Source of the DNA: Lachnospiraceae bacterium
Lineage (GTDB): Bacteria; Bacillota; Clostridia; Lachnospirales; Lachnospiraceae
Length of the DNA stretch: 47,463 bases
Direction: 5' to 3'
Assembly: GCA_024685315.1 (NCBI GenBank)
Contig: JAIKVW010000021.1
Span: forward strand, 1-47,463
How positions within the stretch are numbered: the first letter of the stretch is position 1; each line of letters opens with the position of its first letter. The translations under genes and the position numbers were made by a program. Under the pieces are notes generated by a model that was given only the letters and a program-made list of their open reading frames with translations, did no database searches and was not told where the DNA came from. Positions 40,131 to 47,463 of this stretch are shown piece after piece.

Positions 40131-41503
40131 AGGAAAGCCCCCTCAGCTGCCGGGTCCCATCCGGATCCGTGCCCATTGGACTCAGGGACTTCCTCGACAG
40201 GTCCGCCGTCCTCCTCGAGGTCCGCGTTGTCTTCTTCGAAGAAACCGCTCTCGCCTTCAAGGAGCTCGTCGCCTTCTTCGTAATACTCGCCGCCTTCCTC
40301 GTAGTACTCGCCTTCGTCGGGCAGGATCATCTCGCTGGTAGTCGGAGCTCCTGCCTTGCAGCTCTCATCCGGCCAGGCTATATATTCTGTCTCGTCAAGC
40401 CCGGAAGCTATCTCGACCTCATCGAGCTCTTCGTCATATTCGCCGAGCGTTACCGAACGCTTCTCAAGCTTCGCGCCGCTCTCCTTTGCGGCCCATACAT
40501 AATCGCTCCCGCCTTCATTTACGACAAATCCGCTGTTCAGCCATATCCCGGTCTTCGATGCGCTCTGTCCGTAATCCATCTCGATGGTGAGGTGCTGCCC
40601 AAGCATCAGGCCTTCAGTAGTGTCGAGGTCGGCATAGAAAGCATACTGGGAAGCGGACTCCCCTGAATATCCGTAGTCCATAGAGCTCTGGCTGCTCGAA
40701 GGGTCGGTATCAATGTCGGTGATAGTGCCGCTCCAGGTAACCGAAGTATCTATCCTGGAACGCAGGATGACCGGAGCCCCTATGTAGATTTCCCCGATGG
40801 TCTGCTCGGTGACCGTGCCTTTGACACGGTAATCGCCTTCTGCCACGATAGTTACATAGGTCGTGCTCATTGAGCCGTCAGGCTCGGTAAGCGTACCGTT
40901 TATCAGGGCTTCGAGATCCGCAATGCTCTTCACCGTTCCGTCGAGCGTGCAGGCCACGCCAGCGTTTTCCTTGGAGCTCTTCAGCTTCTCGATCTCCGCC
41001 TGCTTGGTCTTTACGTTGTACTCCGTCTGGGCGACCTGGGCCTGGAGGTCCTTGATCTGTGCGGAATACGCAGGAATATCGGAAGCGGAAGCCCGGTTCA
41101 TAGCTTTCTGCAGCTCTTCGATCTGGGCGTTACTGTCCGAAATATTGGTATTCATCTGCTCGACTTCGAGCTCTGCCTGCTGGATCTGGAGGTCAACGTC
41201 TTCCGTGCTGTATTTAAAAATAATATCTCCGGATTTTACTGACTGACCCTCAGCCACCAGAAGCTCATCCAGCTTGCGTGAAGTATCGAAAGTGATCTTT
41301 TCGGTCTGCTGGGTCTCAACTATCCCGGAATAACGGTTGGAATAACCGTTGTTCGCCATATTGACATTTCTGACCATCTGCACGTAAACTGCGTTGTCCG
41401 CGCTGCCCTCGCCGCCTTTCAGGGCCCTGTAGCCGAATATGCCGGCAGCAACAGCAGCCGCAGCCACAACTACGGCAAGAACCTTTTTACCAGTACCAGT
41501 CAT
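40127..41503 (-). CDS. Membrane-fusion adaptor (HlyD/MacA-like) with acidic C-terminal tail
   Basis: A 458-residue adaptor. An N-terminal membrane anchor (about 7-24) is followed by a lipoyl-like segment, a coiled-coil hairpin (about 100-185, rich in Gln/Glu/Lys) and beta-barrel domains. The final 70 residues are strongly acidic, with repeated EEGxYYEEG units. It is the first gene of the ABC operon, starting behind TAAGGAG. With the adaptor at 37499-39433 it gives two different adaptors for one permease, which is unusual. The acidic tail probably lies outside the membrane; its role is unknown. Confidence 0.88.
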   Translation of the reverse strand: MTGTGKKVLAVVVAAAAVAAGIFGYRALKGGEGSADNAVYVQMVRNVNMANNGYSNRYSGIVETQQTEKITFDTSRKLDELLVAEGQSVKSGDIIFKYSTEDVDLQIQQAELEVEQMNTNISDSNAQIEELQKAMNRASASDIPAYSAQIKDLQAQVAQTEYNVKTKQAEIEKLKSSKENAGVACTLDGTVKSIADLEALINGTLTEPDGSMSTTYVTIVAEGDYRVKGTVTEQTIGEIYIGAPVILRSRIDTSVTWSGTITDIDTDPSSSQSSMDYGYSGESASQYAFYADLDTTEGLMLGQHLTIEMDYGQSASKTGIWLNSGFVVNEGGSDYVWAAKESGAKLEKRSVTLGEYDEELDEVEIASGLDETEYIAWPDESCKAGAPTTSEMILPDEGEYYEEGGEYYEEGDELLEGESGFFEEDNADLEEDGGPVEEVPESNGHGSGWDPAAEGAFL

Positions 41504-41645
41504 AACCCAAAACTCCTTAATGTAATAGTTTTTGCAGTTGCCTGCATGTATCCTTTTTACAGGTTATTAATATAGTCACGCGGTCATACGCCGCTCTAAT
41601 ACATGATACGTTTCCAGAGCCGCGGATTTATGGCAATTTTTCCGC

Positions 41646-41674
41646 TTGACCCGCGGCCGGTTTTGTAAGATAAT
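41646..41674 (+). promoter_or_regulatory. Promoter of tRNA-Ser
   Basis: TTGACC (41646-41651) and GATAAT (41669-41674) are spaced by exactly 17 bp, 15 bp before the mature tRNA 5' end. A strong sigma-A-type promoter. Confidence 0.75.
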
Positions 41675-41689
41675 GATTATTGCCTGTTC

Positions 41690-41776
41690 GGAGACGTATC
41701 GAAGTGGTCATAACGAGCTTGACTCGAAATCAAGTAGTCCTTTTTGGGCTCGTGGGTTCGAATCCCACCGTCTCCG
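41690..41776 (+). tRNA. tRNA-Ser (anticodon CGA)
   Basis: An 87-nt class II tRNA. The acceptor stem GGAGACG pairs with CGTCTCC and is followed by discriminator G. The anticodon stem CTTGA/TCAAG holds loop CTCGAAA with anticodon CGA, reading UCG serine codons. A long variable arm follows (region near GTAGTCCTTTTTGGGCTC), then the T-arm GTGGGTTCGAATCCCAC. CCA is not encoded, so it is added after transcription. It has its own promoter and a strong terminator. Confidence 0.95.
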
Positions 41777-41791
41777 CTGCGATTCACACTT

Positions 41792-41823
41792 AGCTCCGCC
41801 GGACCCTGTCCGGCGGAGCTTTT
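41792..41823 (+). terminator. Rho-independent terminator of tRNA-Ser
   Basis: A 13-bp perfect stem, AGCTCCGCCGGAC (41792-41804) with GTCCGGCGGAGCT (41808-41820), loop CCT, followed by TTT. It lies 15 nt past the tRNA and just before the convergent ABC permease stop. Confidence 0.93.
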
Positions 41824-41830
41824 CTGCATT

Positions 41831-43978
41831 TTAAGGCATCTCAGGCAGCGCAGCCCCTGCCGGCAGCAAGAGCACGGCACTGTCTTCCTCGCTCATGGCC
41901 AGGACATATATTTTCCTGTACCTGTGAAGGCTTGCGAACTGATAGCATGTATCATCATATCCGTAGTCAAGATCTCCTCCGTACGCTTCACTGAGATCCA
42001 GGATCTGCGAGATCGTATCCGGATCCGTCACGACATAGCCCCACTCGGCCGAATTCGGGATATCGCTGTAAGCATCCCAGTCATGGCTGTACACATATTC
42101 CGGAGCCACATAAGACTCTTTGTATATCTGCAGCTCCATTACCGAAGAAGCATCCGGGACTTCCTCCAGATAGATCTCCTTTTCCTCAAGAAAAGCCAAG
42201 GTGTTTTCATATTCAGGGAACACAGGGAAGCTGTAATTGAATCTGGAATTCCAGTCCGTTTCCGAGTCATTTCCAAAATTTACCGCCCCGACCGGATGAG
42301 ACTCAGAGAGCACAGAGAATCTTCCGTATTCTTCGAGATCTGTCCTGTAAACTTTAAGGAACTCCCTCAGAAGCCCTGAAATGTCTGCCGGTCTGAGGCT
42401 CAGCTCGCCTTTTGCGGTATTATACGTAAAGTACAGCTCCCCGTTATTATTATCCGTAAAGATCGCGTTATTCGAAAGAATATCGATAAAATAGTACTTT
42501 TCCAGATACTCCCCGGTCCCGAAGACACTGTCGATAAGCGAGACATCCACATCCTCGGGTATATCTATCGTTCGGTATACGTCTCTGCCGTTTTTCATGT
42601 GGCAGGCAATGACATATTTCCCTAATGAGTCGGATTCTGTCTGGTCGGACCGCTCTTCCGTTATATGTTCCTGGCCGATCCGGGCAAGCTCGATGACCGC
42701 TTCAACATCAGTCAGATGCATATCATCGAAGCGTGGACTTGTGCTCACATAGGTCAGAGATTCCTCGCCGTCCTTAACGCTGTGGTAGCTCCTGTTATCG
42801 TTAAGATACATGATCGCGCAGTCCTTTACATCCTCCGCCTTCGGAATGTATGAATCATATCCAAACGCATCTGTCTTGAAAGCATATATCAGAGCTACCG
42901 AGCCCAGGCAGACCAGCGCTGCCTGCCACAGCCGCTTCAATGCGCCTGAAAGGCTTGCGCTGTATATCACCTCGAAGACCAGACAGGTTATCAGTCCGGC
43001 AGCGACCGCCATGATTATCGCGGAAGCTCCGATCGGCCTGTCAAAGGAATAATAATACTCATCCAGGAACCATCCGGCTATCAGAGCAGCCAGCACGGCC
43101 GTGCTGATCTTTATCCCATAGTATACAGGTGCAAATATGAATGCTTTCCCGGCCTTCTCCGCGGGCCTGAGCCTGAACGCCAGGAAGGAGAAGAGGCACA
43201 GCAGGGCAGCAAAGATAAGGTTCCTTACTATACCTTCGGCGAAGGTTTCCTGGAAAAGGTTCCCGACCGGCGAGAACAGGAATTTCATCGTTCCGGTCTC
43301 ATAATATGTCTTAAAGTAATAAGACATGTACAAATTCAGGGTCAGCCTGAATCCGGCTTCCACTGCCATAAAGAATATGAACACCAGCACCGATATGAGT
43401 GTGGTCCCGCTTATAAGGCAGCTGAAGACCGCAAGCATGTACACTGCAAGGAAATAGACAATCTCCGTGATATACCCCTGTACAACTGTTGTGGCCAGAG
43501 CCTGGACAGAGACCCCGAAAGCTCTTGCCATAAGGAGTCCTATGCCCTCAAATATTGCCAGGAACAGGGCCGTCTGAAAAACGGAAGTCAGCATCTCGAC
43601 TGCCATCTGCTTCCCCCTGGTATAGGGTTCGCTGAGATAGAAGTCCGCGCTTGTCCGCCTGTGCAGCCATGAAAAACCCTGGATGCCGCTGATCGCGGCA
43701 AGTATGGTCATCACGATCAGGAAAGGCGACTGGGCTCCAAGATATGTTTCGGCCATATCTTTAAGGCTGAACAGGTACGAATACGCCGTGTATACATCTC
43801 CGTCAACGCCTGCTGTCACGCCCCAGGCCTGCCTGATATTGTTAAGAACTATCCCGAAAACCAGCACGAAGAACAGGAACATTACCAGGACGGTGAGCGC
43901 GGTGACCCAGGCCTTGCGTCTGAAGACCGTGCCGGCATAAGTCATTTTCCTATTCGAAGAGGAGCGATTTGATGTCAT
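41831..43978 (-). CDS. ABC-2-type transporter permease, large
   Basis: A 715-residue membrane protein. About eight to ten hydrophobic segments occupy residues 20-360; a large extracytoplasmic region of roughly 330 residues without recognised motifs forms the C-terminal half. The start at 43978 has GGAGG 9 nt upstream and overlaps the ATPase gene by 29 nt; the frame extends to 44053 but earlier starts lie well inside the ATPase gene. It pairs with the ATPase and GntR genes upstream in an arrangement like ytrA-type operons, which respond to cell-wall or lipid-II-targeting stress in Bacillota. The substrate is unknown. Confidence 0.82.
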   Translation of the reverse strand: MTSNRSSSNRKMTYAGTVFRRKAWVTALTVLVMFLFFVLVFGIVLNNIRQAWGVTAGVDGDVYTAYSYLFSLKDMAETYLGAQSPFLIVMTILAAISGIQGFSWLHRRTSADFYLSEPYTRGKQMAVEMLTSVFQTALFLAIFEGIGLLMARAFGVSVQALATTVVQGYITEIVYFLAVYMLAVFSCLISGTTLISVLVFIFFMAVEAGFRLTLNLYMSYYFKTYYETGTMKFLFSPVGNLFQETFAEGIVRNLIFAALLCLFSFLAFRLRPAEKAGKAFIFAPVYYGIKISTAVLAALIAGWFLDEYYYSFDRPIGASAIIMAVAAGLITCLVFEVIYSASLSGALKRLWQAALVCLGSVALIYAFKTDAFGYDSYIPKAEDVKDCAIMYLNDNRSYHSVKDGEESLTYVSTSPRFDDMHLTDVEAVIELARIGQEHITEERSDQTESDSLGKYVIACHMKNGRDVYRTIDIPEDVDVSLIDSVFGTGEYLEKYYFIDILSNNAIFTDNNNGELYFTYNTAKGELSLRPADISGLLREFLKVYRTDLEEYGRFSVLSESHPVGAVNFGNDSETDWNSRFNYSFPVFPEYENTLAFLEEKEIYLEEVPDASSVMELQIYKESYVAPEYVYSHDWDAYSDIPNSAEWGYVVTDPDTISQILDLSEAYGGDLDYGYDDTCYQFASLHRYRKIYVLAMSEEDSAVLLLPAGAALPEMP

Positions 43979-44858
43979 ATCCGGCCACCTCCGTTTCGCT
44001 GATAAATATTTCCTCAAGAGTGAGCGGCAGTATCTCGTAGAAAACCGTATCAAGATACCTGAATATATTGTCGAGAGCCTCCGCGCTGCTCCTTACCGTA
44101 TATGAATGAAGCCTTCCGCGGGAGTTGTGGATCAGGATGTCTCCCATGAGCCTCTCGGCCTTCTCCATCTCTTCGTCTGAAGGGAATACGCACTGTACCT
44201 TGCTTATTCCCAGCTTCATTTCGTTGAGATCCCTGGAAAGAAGGACCCCGCCTCTGTGGAGCAGGCCTACATGGTCGCAGACGTCTTCAAGTTCACGCAG
44301 GTTATGTGAGGTAAGCACCGGGGTAAGGCCTCTCGACTCCATGTCTGCGGCAAGCATGCTCTTCGCGGCCTGCCTCATTACCGGGTCGAGTCCGTCAAAG
44401 GTCTCGTCGCAGAGCAGGTACCTTGTTCCCGAACAGATCCCCAGGATGAGCGCTGTCTGCTTTTTCATTCCTTTGGAAAAACCTGCGATCGCCCTGCCCG
44501 TGTCAAGTCCCAGGCCTTCCATCAGGGACATCGCCCTTGGCACGTCAAAATCCGGGTAGATAGCCCGGTAGTACTCAGCCATCTTCCCCGGCGTCGCATT
44601 TGGGAAGAAATAGGGATCGTCGGTGATGAAGAACACCATCCTTTTCGCCCTGGGGTTCTCATATGCCCTCTCGCCGTCTACCGTTATCGATCCGCTGTCT
44701 GCCTTAAATATTCCTGCTATCAGGCGCATCAGGGTGCTCTTTCCGGCTCCGTTCGTGCCGATAAGTCCGAAAAGCTCTCTCTCCCTTACGACCAGGTCGA
44801 GGTTCCTGATCGCCTGAGTATCATCAAAAGTCTTGCAAAGTTTACTGATCTCTATCAT
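43950..44858 (-). CDS. ABC transporter ATPase
   Basis: A 302-residue ABC ATPase with Walker A GTNGAGKST (about 35-43), a degenerate signature FSKGMKKQTALI and Walker B LLCDETFDGLD, in the style of YtrB/CcmA-type ATPases of export systems. It is longer than the nucleotide-binding core because of a C-terminal alpha-beta region of about 90 residues. The next gene overlaps it by 29 nt. It starts 15 nt after the GntR gene and would energise the large permease. Co-regulation by the GntR protein is very likely. Confidence 0.93.
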   Translation of the reverse strand: MIEISKLCKTFDDTQAIRNLDLVVRERELFGLIGTNGAGKSTLMRLIAGIFKADSGSITVDGERAYENPRAKRMVFFITDDPYFFPNATPGKMAEYYRAIYPDFDVPRAMSLMEGLGLDTGRAIAGFSKGMKKQTALILGICSGTRYLLCDETFDGLDPVMRQAAKSMLAADMESRGLTPVLTSHNLRELEDVCDHVGLLHRGGVLLSRDLNEMKLGISKVQCVFPSDEEMEKAERLMGDILIHNSRGRLHSYTVRSSAEALDNIFRYLDTVFYEILPLTLEEIFISETEVAGYDIKSLLFE

Positions 44859-44873
44859 CGGAACACTCTCCTA

Positions 44874-45272
44874 TCAAACGGCATCTTCCCGGACCGTAAG
44901 TTCAGGCTCGCTGACTTCAAGCCTCTTCTTTGCGTCAGCAATAACTGTTTCCGGGTCGCTGCCGATCTCGCGTGCCTCATTCAGGAGCTCTGCTATTCTG
45001 CCCACTATCTCCTGTTCCCTTGCCTTCTTAAGGCTGTCGGTGTTCATGACGAAGTTGCCTCTTCCGATGACGGTATAGATGAAACCTTCACGGCCAAGAA
45101 CGTCCAGAGCCTTCTGTACAGTGTTCGGGTTGGCCGAAAGCTCTATGGCGAGCGTCCTTACGGAAGGGAGCTTCTCATCCGCTTCCAGCGCTCCAAGCAG
45201 AATAAGCCTCTTGTAATAAGAGGCTATCTGTTCGTATATCGGCCTTGAATCCTTATAATCAATTACATTCAT
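44874..45272 (-). CDS. GntR-family repressor, YtrA subfamily
   Basis: A 132-residue short GntR regulator, the YtrA-type size with only a small dimerisation tail. The winged helix includes YEQIASYYKRLILLG and LPSVRTLAIELSANPNTVQKAL, the family DNA-binding segment. The frame is open to 45386, but the start at 45272 (MNVIDYKDSRPIYEQI) has AGAGG 8 nt upstream and matches family N-termini. It lies first in the operon with the ATPase and permease. A 31-bp palindrome covers the region at and after the -10 of its own promoter, so autorepression is expected. The inducing signal is unknown. Confidence 0.92.
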   Translation of the reverse strand: MNVIDYKDSRPIYEQIASYYKRLILLGALEADEKLPSVRTLAIELSANPNTVQKALDVLGREGFIYTVIGRGNFVMNTDSLKKAREQEIVGRIAELLNEAREIGSDPETVIADAKKRLEVSEPELTVREDAV

Positions 45273-45303
45273 CCGCATTACCTCTCGGATCATTCCCGAA
45301 TCG

Positions 45304-45334
45304 ATAAGTGTACTATGTCTCATAGTACACTTAT
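45304..45334. promoter_or_regulatory. 31-bp palindromic operator of the GntR-ABC operon
   Basis: ATAAGTGTACTATG (45304-45317) and CATAGTACACTTAT (45321-45334) form a perfect 14-bp inverted repeat around TCT. It overlaps the edge of the -10 and covers the transcription start of the GntR promoter, an ideal repressor site. Confidence 0.88.
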
Positions 45335-45361
45335 AATATATCCGACTATTTTCAGAGTCAA
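45333..45361 (-). promoter_or_regulatory. Promoter of the GntR-ABC operon
   Basis: The minus strand has TTGACT (45361-45356) and TATTAT (45338-45333) spaced by 17 bp. The palindromic operator begins at the -10 and extends downstream, giving a leader of about 50 nt to the GntR start. Confidence 0.75.
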
Positions 45362-45480
45362 GCAGTATATACCATACATATGGCAACTATAATATTCAAT
45401 ACAGCGGGAAACTATGATATACTTCCCTCGTAAGGTGCATAGCAGCGCCCCGATCACATTTGAAATATGGAGGAAATACT

Positions 45481-46179
45481 ATGAACTACAGAATTGTTGG
45501 CGACAGCGACAACCCCTACGTTGATGTTTCTCTTCCTACCGGGCAGAGGATAAAGCTCGAAAGCGGCGCGATGGTCTTCATGAAAGGCGTCAGCATTGAA
45601 GGAAAGCTTAATTCGAATTCAAAAGGCATCGGAGGCCTTTTTAAGGCAGTTGCCCGCTCAGCGGTCTCCGGTGAGAGCATGTTCATCACCGAAGCCGAAG
45701 GCACCGCTCCTGACGGACGCATCGGCATTGCACCGGCAGTTCCCGGCTGCATCAGGAAACTCACTATCGGCGACAGGCAGTACCGCCTTAATACCGGCGC
45801 CTTCCTTTGCTGCGACGATTCTGTGACCTACAATATGATCGCGCAGAAGAATATCGGCAAAGCCGTGTTCGGCGGCACCGGCGGTTTCTTCATTATGGAG
45901 ACTGCCGGCTACGGAGATCTCTTCGTAAATGCCTTCGGCGACATGGAAGAGCTTGAGGTAAGAGAAGGAGACCCCCTTATCATAGACAATGAGCACGTCG
46001 TTGCCTGGGATTCGAACCTTGACTACAATATCAGGGTCGCTTCCGGCGTGATCGGCTTTACATCCGGCGAGGGCCTCGTGAACGAGTTCCACGGAAACGG
46101 AAAGGTCATTATCCAGACCAGGAACGTCCACAGCCTTGCAAAGGCTCTGCAGGTCTATCTGCCCAGCTCATCCAGCTGA
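45481..46179 (+). CDS. AIM24/TIGR00266-family protein
   Basis: A 232-residue protein of the AIM24/TIGR00266 family, a beta-rich fold of unknown bacterial function. Typical features are SGAMVFMKGVSIEGKL in the N-terminal half, glycine-rich FGGTGGFFIMETAGYGDLFVNAFG in the middle (about residues 139-162) and the C-terminal SGEGLVNEFHGNGKV with VIQTRN. There is no signal peptide. The frame opens at 45460, but the ATG at 45481 directly follows GGAGG and fits the family. It is transcribed divergently from the GntR operon and ends before a strong terminator. No functional link to neighbours is evident. Confidence 0.88.
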   Translation: MNYRIVGDSDNPYVDVSLPTGQRIKLESGAMVFMKGVSIEGKLNSNSKGIGGLFKAVARSAVSGESMFITEAEGTAPDGRIGIAPAVPGCIRKLTIGDRQYRLNTGAFLCCDDSVTYNMIAQKNIGKAVFGGTGGFFIMETAGYGDLFVNAFGDMEELEVREGDPLIIDNEHVVAWDSNLDYNIRVASGVIGFTSGEGLVNEFHGNGKVIIQTRNVHSLAKALQVYLPSSSS

Positions 46180-46207
46180 TCACTCCGGACCCTTTCCGGG
46201 GCATAAT

Positions 46208-46272
46208 AAAAAAGCTGCCGGGACAGTGCATTTCGCTCCTCGCGATCTGCTTGCTGCCCCGGCAGCTTTTTT
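46208..46272. terminator. Bidirectional terminator between AIM24 and fixX genes
   Basis: AAAAAAGCTGCCGGG (46208-46222) pairs perfectly with CCCGGCAGCTTTTTT (46258-46272) across 35 nt. The A/T flanks serve both strands. Confidence 0.88.
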
Positions 46273-46306
46273 GATTGCCGGCACTTTAAATCAGCCGGTC
46301 AGGATA

Positions 46307-46594
46307 TTATCCCTGCCTGTAGAATACGCCCTTGGTTCCCATAGGGTAATTCCAGTCTTCAACGACCTTTCCAAGCGAGAGGACTCTGCATGTGCCGCAC
46401 TCAAGGCATCCAAGGTGGCTGAACTGCAGATTTCCTGCCTCATCTACCTTGTAGCACTCAGCCGGGCACGCCAGAAGGAGCTTCCTGATCTCTTCCTGGT
46501 CTTTGCACTCTTTATTGACCTGAATGTGTGAATTCAGCTCGTCGGTATGGAACATATCCAGGCCGAGCTTATCATCTATTGAAAGTTTTTTCAT
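46307..46594 (-). CDS. fixX: FixX-like ferredoxin
   Basis: A 95-residue FixX-type ferredoxin-like protein. Cysteines in ACPAEC and GCLECGTCRVL give the pattern of the FixX/ETF-QO iron-sulfur domain. The Pro after the first Cys and the C-terminal WNYPMGTKGVFY ending are family-typical. It starts just before the FixC stop region, behind CTGGAGGC, so the two are translationally coupled. With FixC it carries electrons from an electron-transfer flavoprotein (FixAB) toward quinone or another acceptor. The FixAB genes, if linked, would lie beyond the right edge. Confidence 0.92.
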   Translation of the reverse strand: MKKLSIDDKLGLDMFHTDELNSHIQVNKECKDQEEIRKLLLACPAECYKVDEAGNLQFSHLGCLECGTCRVLSLGKVVEDWNYPMGTKGVFYRQG

Positions 46595-46595
46595 C

Positions 46596-47463
46596 TTACA
46601 TCGCCTCCAGTATAGTTGAGATCAGATTGACCAGTTCTGTCGCGGTGGTATGCTGCGCAAGAGAGTTAACCAAATAGAGGATAATGTTCTGCTCAGGCTT
46701 TCCGGTAACTGTAAAGAGCCTTCCTGCTACGTCATCTGCGAGTGCGGGAAGATCCTCGAAGATCTCCCTCCTGGAGAGGATGGTCGGGAATCCCTTGTAC
46801 TCCTTCATGTCGCGCATGATGAAGCTGTTCTTTAACGCATATTCATACTCTGCAAGCGTATCAGCGCTGAAATCGCCGAGATTGTGAGCGTTAATTACCG
46901 CCTCGGCCGCAAGCCTTCCGGACTCGATCGCGAAATCCATGCCTCTTACGGTAAATCCAAGGTTGATGCAGAATCCTGCTGCGTCGCCGGTAAGGATAAC
47001 GCCGTCCCTGTAGAGCTCGGGAACCATGTGGATGCCTTCCTCGGGAACGAGATGTCCTGAATACTCGATGGTCTCGCCGCCCTCAAGGTAAGGCGCTATA
47101 GTAGGATGGTTCTTGAATCTCTCGAGCATGTTGGGAACGGATACGTCCGAGTGCCCGATATCGCTGAGCGTTGCAACTATACCGATGGAAATAGTGTCCT
47201 TATTGGTGTAGAGGAATCCCCCGCCAAAGCCTCCGCAGGTCGGATCTCCCGCCGTAAGCCATGCTGTTCCTTCGCCCGGTGCAAGCCCGAATCTCTGGTT
47301 AATAACTTCTTCTGAAAGCTGGATGACTTCCTTCGCGCCTACCGCAACCTGGTTCGGCTTCAGCTCTTCCTTCATGCCGAGCTTCTTTGCAAGGAGCGAG
47401 TTTACGCCGTCAGCCAGGATAACAACGTCGCTGGTGATCTCATCTCCGTCTGCCTCGATACCG
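46596..47463 (-). CDS. fixC: FixC-like FAD-dependent oxidoreductase (5' end outside the window)
   Basis: The C-terminal 288 codons or so of a FixC/ETF-quinone oxidoreductase-like flavoprotein. Reading continues without a stop from the window edge: the first visible segment is GIEADGDEITSDVVILADG, the second FAD-binding motif, followed by VNSLLAKKLG. The ILTGDAAGFCINLGFTVRGMD region (about 47010-46930) is the third FAD motif with the conserved GD. The N-terminal Rossmann GxGxxG is beyond the edge. The ATG at 47375 is internal, not the start. It functions with FixX in electron transfer linked to acyl-CoA dehydrogenase-type oxidations. Confidence 0.92.
   Translation of the reverse strand, partial: GIEADGDEITSDVVILADGVNSLLAKKLGMKEELKPNQVAVGAKEVIQLSEEVINQRFGLAPGEGTAWLTAGDPTCGGFGGGFLYTNKDTISIGIVATLSDIGHSDVSVPNMLERFKNHPTIAPYLEGGETIEYSGHLVPEEGIHMVPELYRDGVILTGDAAGFCINLGFTVRGMDFAIESGRLAAEAVINAHNLGDFSADTLAEYEYALKNSFIMRDMKEYKGFPTILSRREIFEDLPALADDVAGRLFTVTGKPEQNIILYLVNSLAQHTTATELVNLISTILEAM

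Overview
The window looks like a chromosome segment of an anaerobic member of the Bacillota, most likely class Clostridia. Base composition is moderate, Shine-Dalgarno sites (AAGGAG/GGAGG) are strong, and housekeeping promoters are TTGACA-17-TATAAT-like. CoA-dependent amino-acid or keto-acid fermentation genes sit beside a Gram-positive ABC operon with a short GntR regulator. The genus cannot be fixed from the sequence alone.

Left half (1-24000), carbon catabolism: two sigma-54-controlled modules lie side by side. Module 1 has a PAS/AAA+/Fis regulator (7860-9233, +) followed by an acetyl-CoA hydrolase/transferase-family enzyme. Transcribed away from it on the minus strand are a metal-dependent cyclase-family hydrolase, a sodium:solute symporter with a C-terminal winged-helix extension, a thiolase, two hotdog thioesterases, a beta-keto acid cleavage enzyme (BKACE) and an acyl-CoA dehydrogenase. 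Module 2 has a second PAS/AAA+/Fis regulator (21071-22513, +). Opposite it is a long minus-strand run: a ketopantoate reductase-like enzyme, a 52-residue membrane protein, a second symporter, a cytoplasmic leucine-rich-repeat protein, a truncated HMG-CoA reductase-like protein, a BKACE, a DUF1116 (AllG-like) protein, another BKACE and a thiolase. A two-subunit acetoacetate-type CoA-transferase follows. Each minus-strand run starts with a near-consensus -24/-12 sigma-54 promoter (7591-7607 and 20771-20786). The shared logic is probably import of an acid, conversion to a beta-keto acid, BKACE cleavage with acetyl-CoA to acetoacetate plus an acyl-CoA, CoA transfer to acetoacetate, and thiolysis to acetyl-CoA. 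The true substrates are not known.

Middle (24000-30300): trmO, a sugar-nucleotidyltransferase-like gene, and a 900-residue fusion of a TetM/EF-G-like ribosomal GTPase to a Rae1/YacP-like NYN ribonuclease, the most striking protein in the window. A membrane-anchored protein with four exact-length 22-residue helical repeats and the branched-chain amino acid exporter pair azlCD follow.

Right half (30300-47463): a nine-gene minus-strand series encodes two membrane-fusion adaptors, an ABC ATPase and a MacB-like permease, followed by a Dlt-like set (adenylating ligase, acyl carrier protein, MBOAT acyltransferase, SGNH protein) that includes a PLP-dependent decarboxylase not found in canonical dlt operons. 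Then come tRNA-Ser(CGA), a GntR-ATPase-permease operon with a 31-bp palindromic operator, an AIM24/TIGR00266 protein, and fixX-fixC, with fixC running off the right edge. The left edge carries the tail of a probable IS3-family element.
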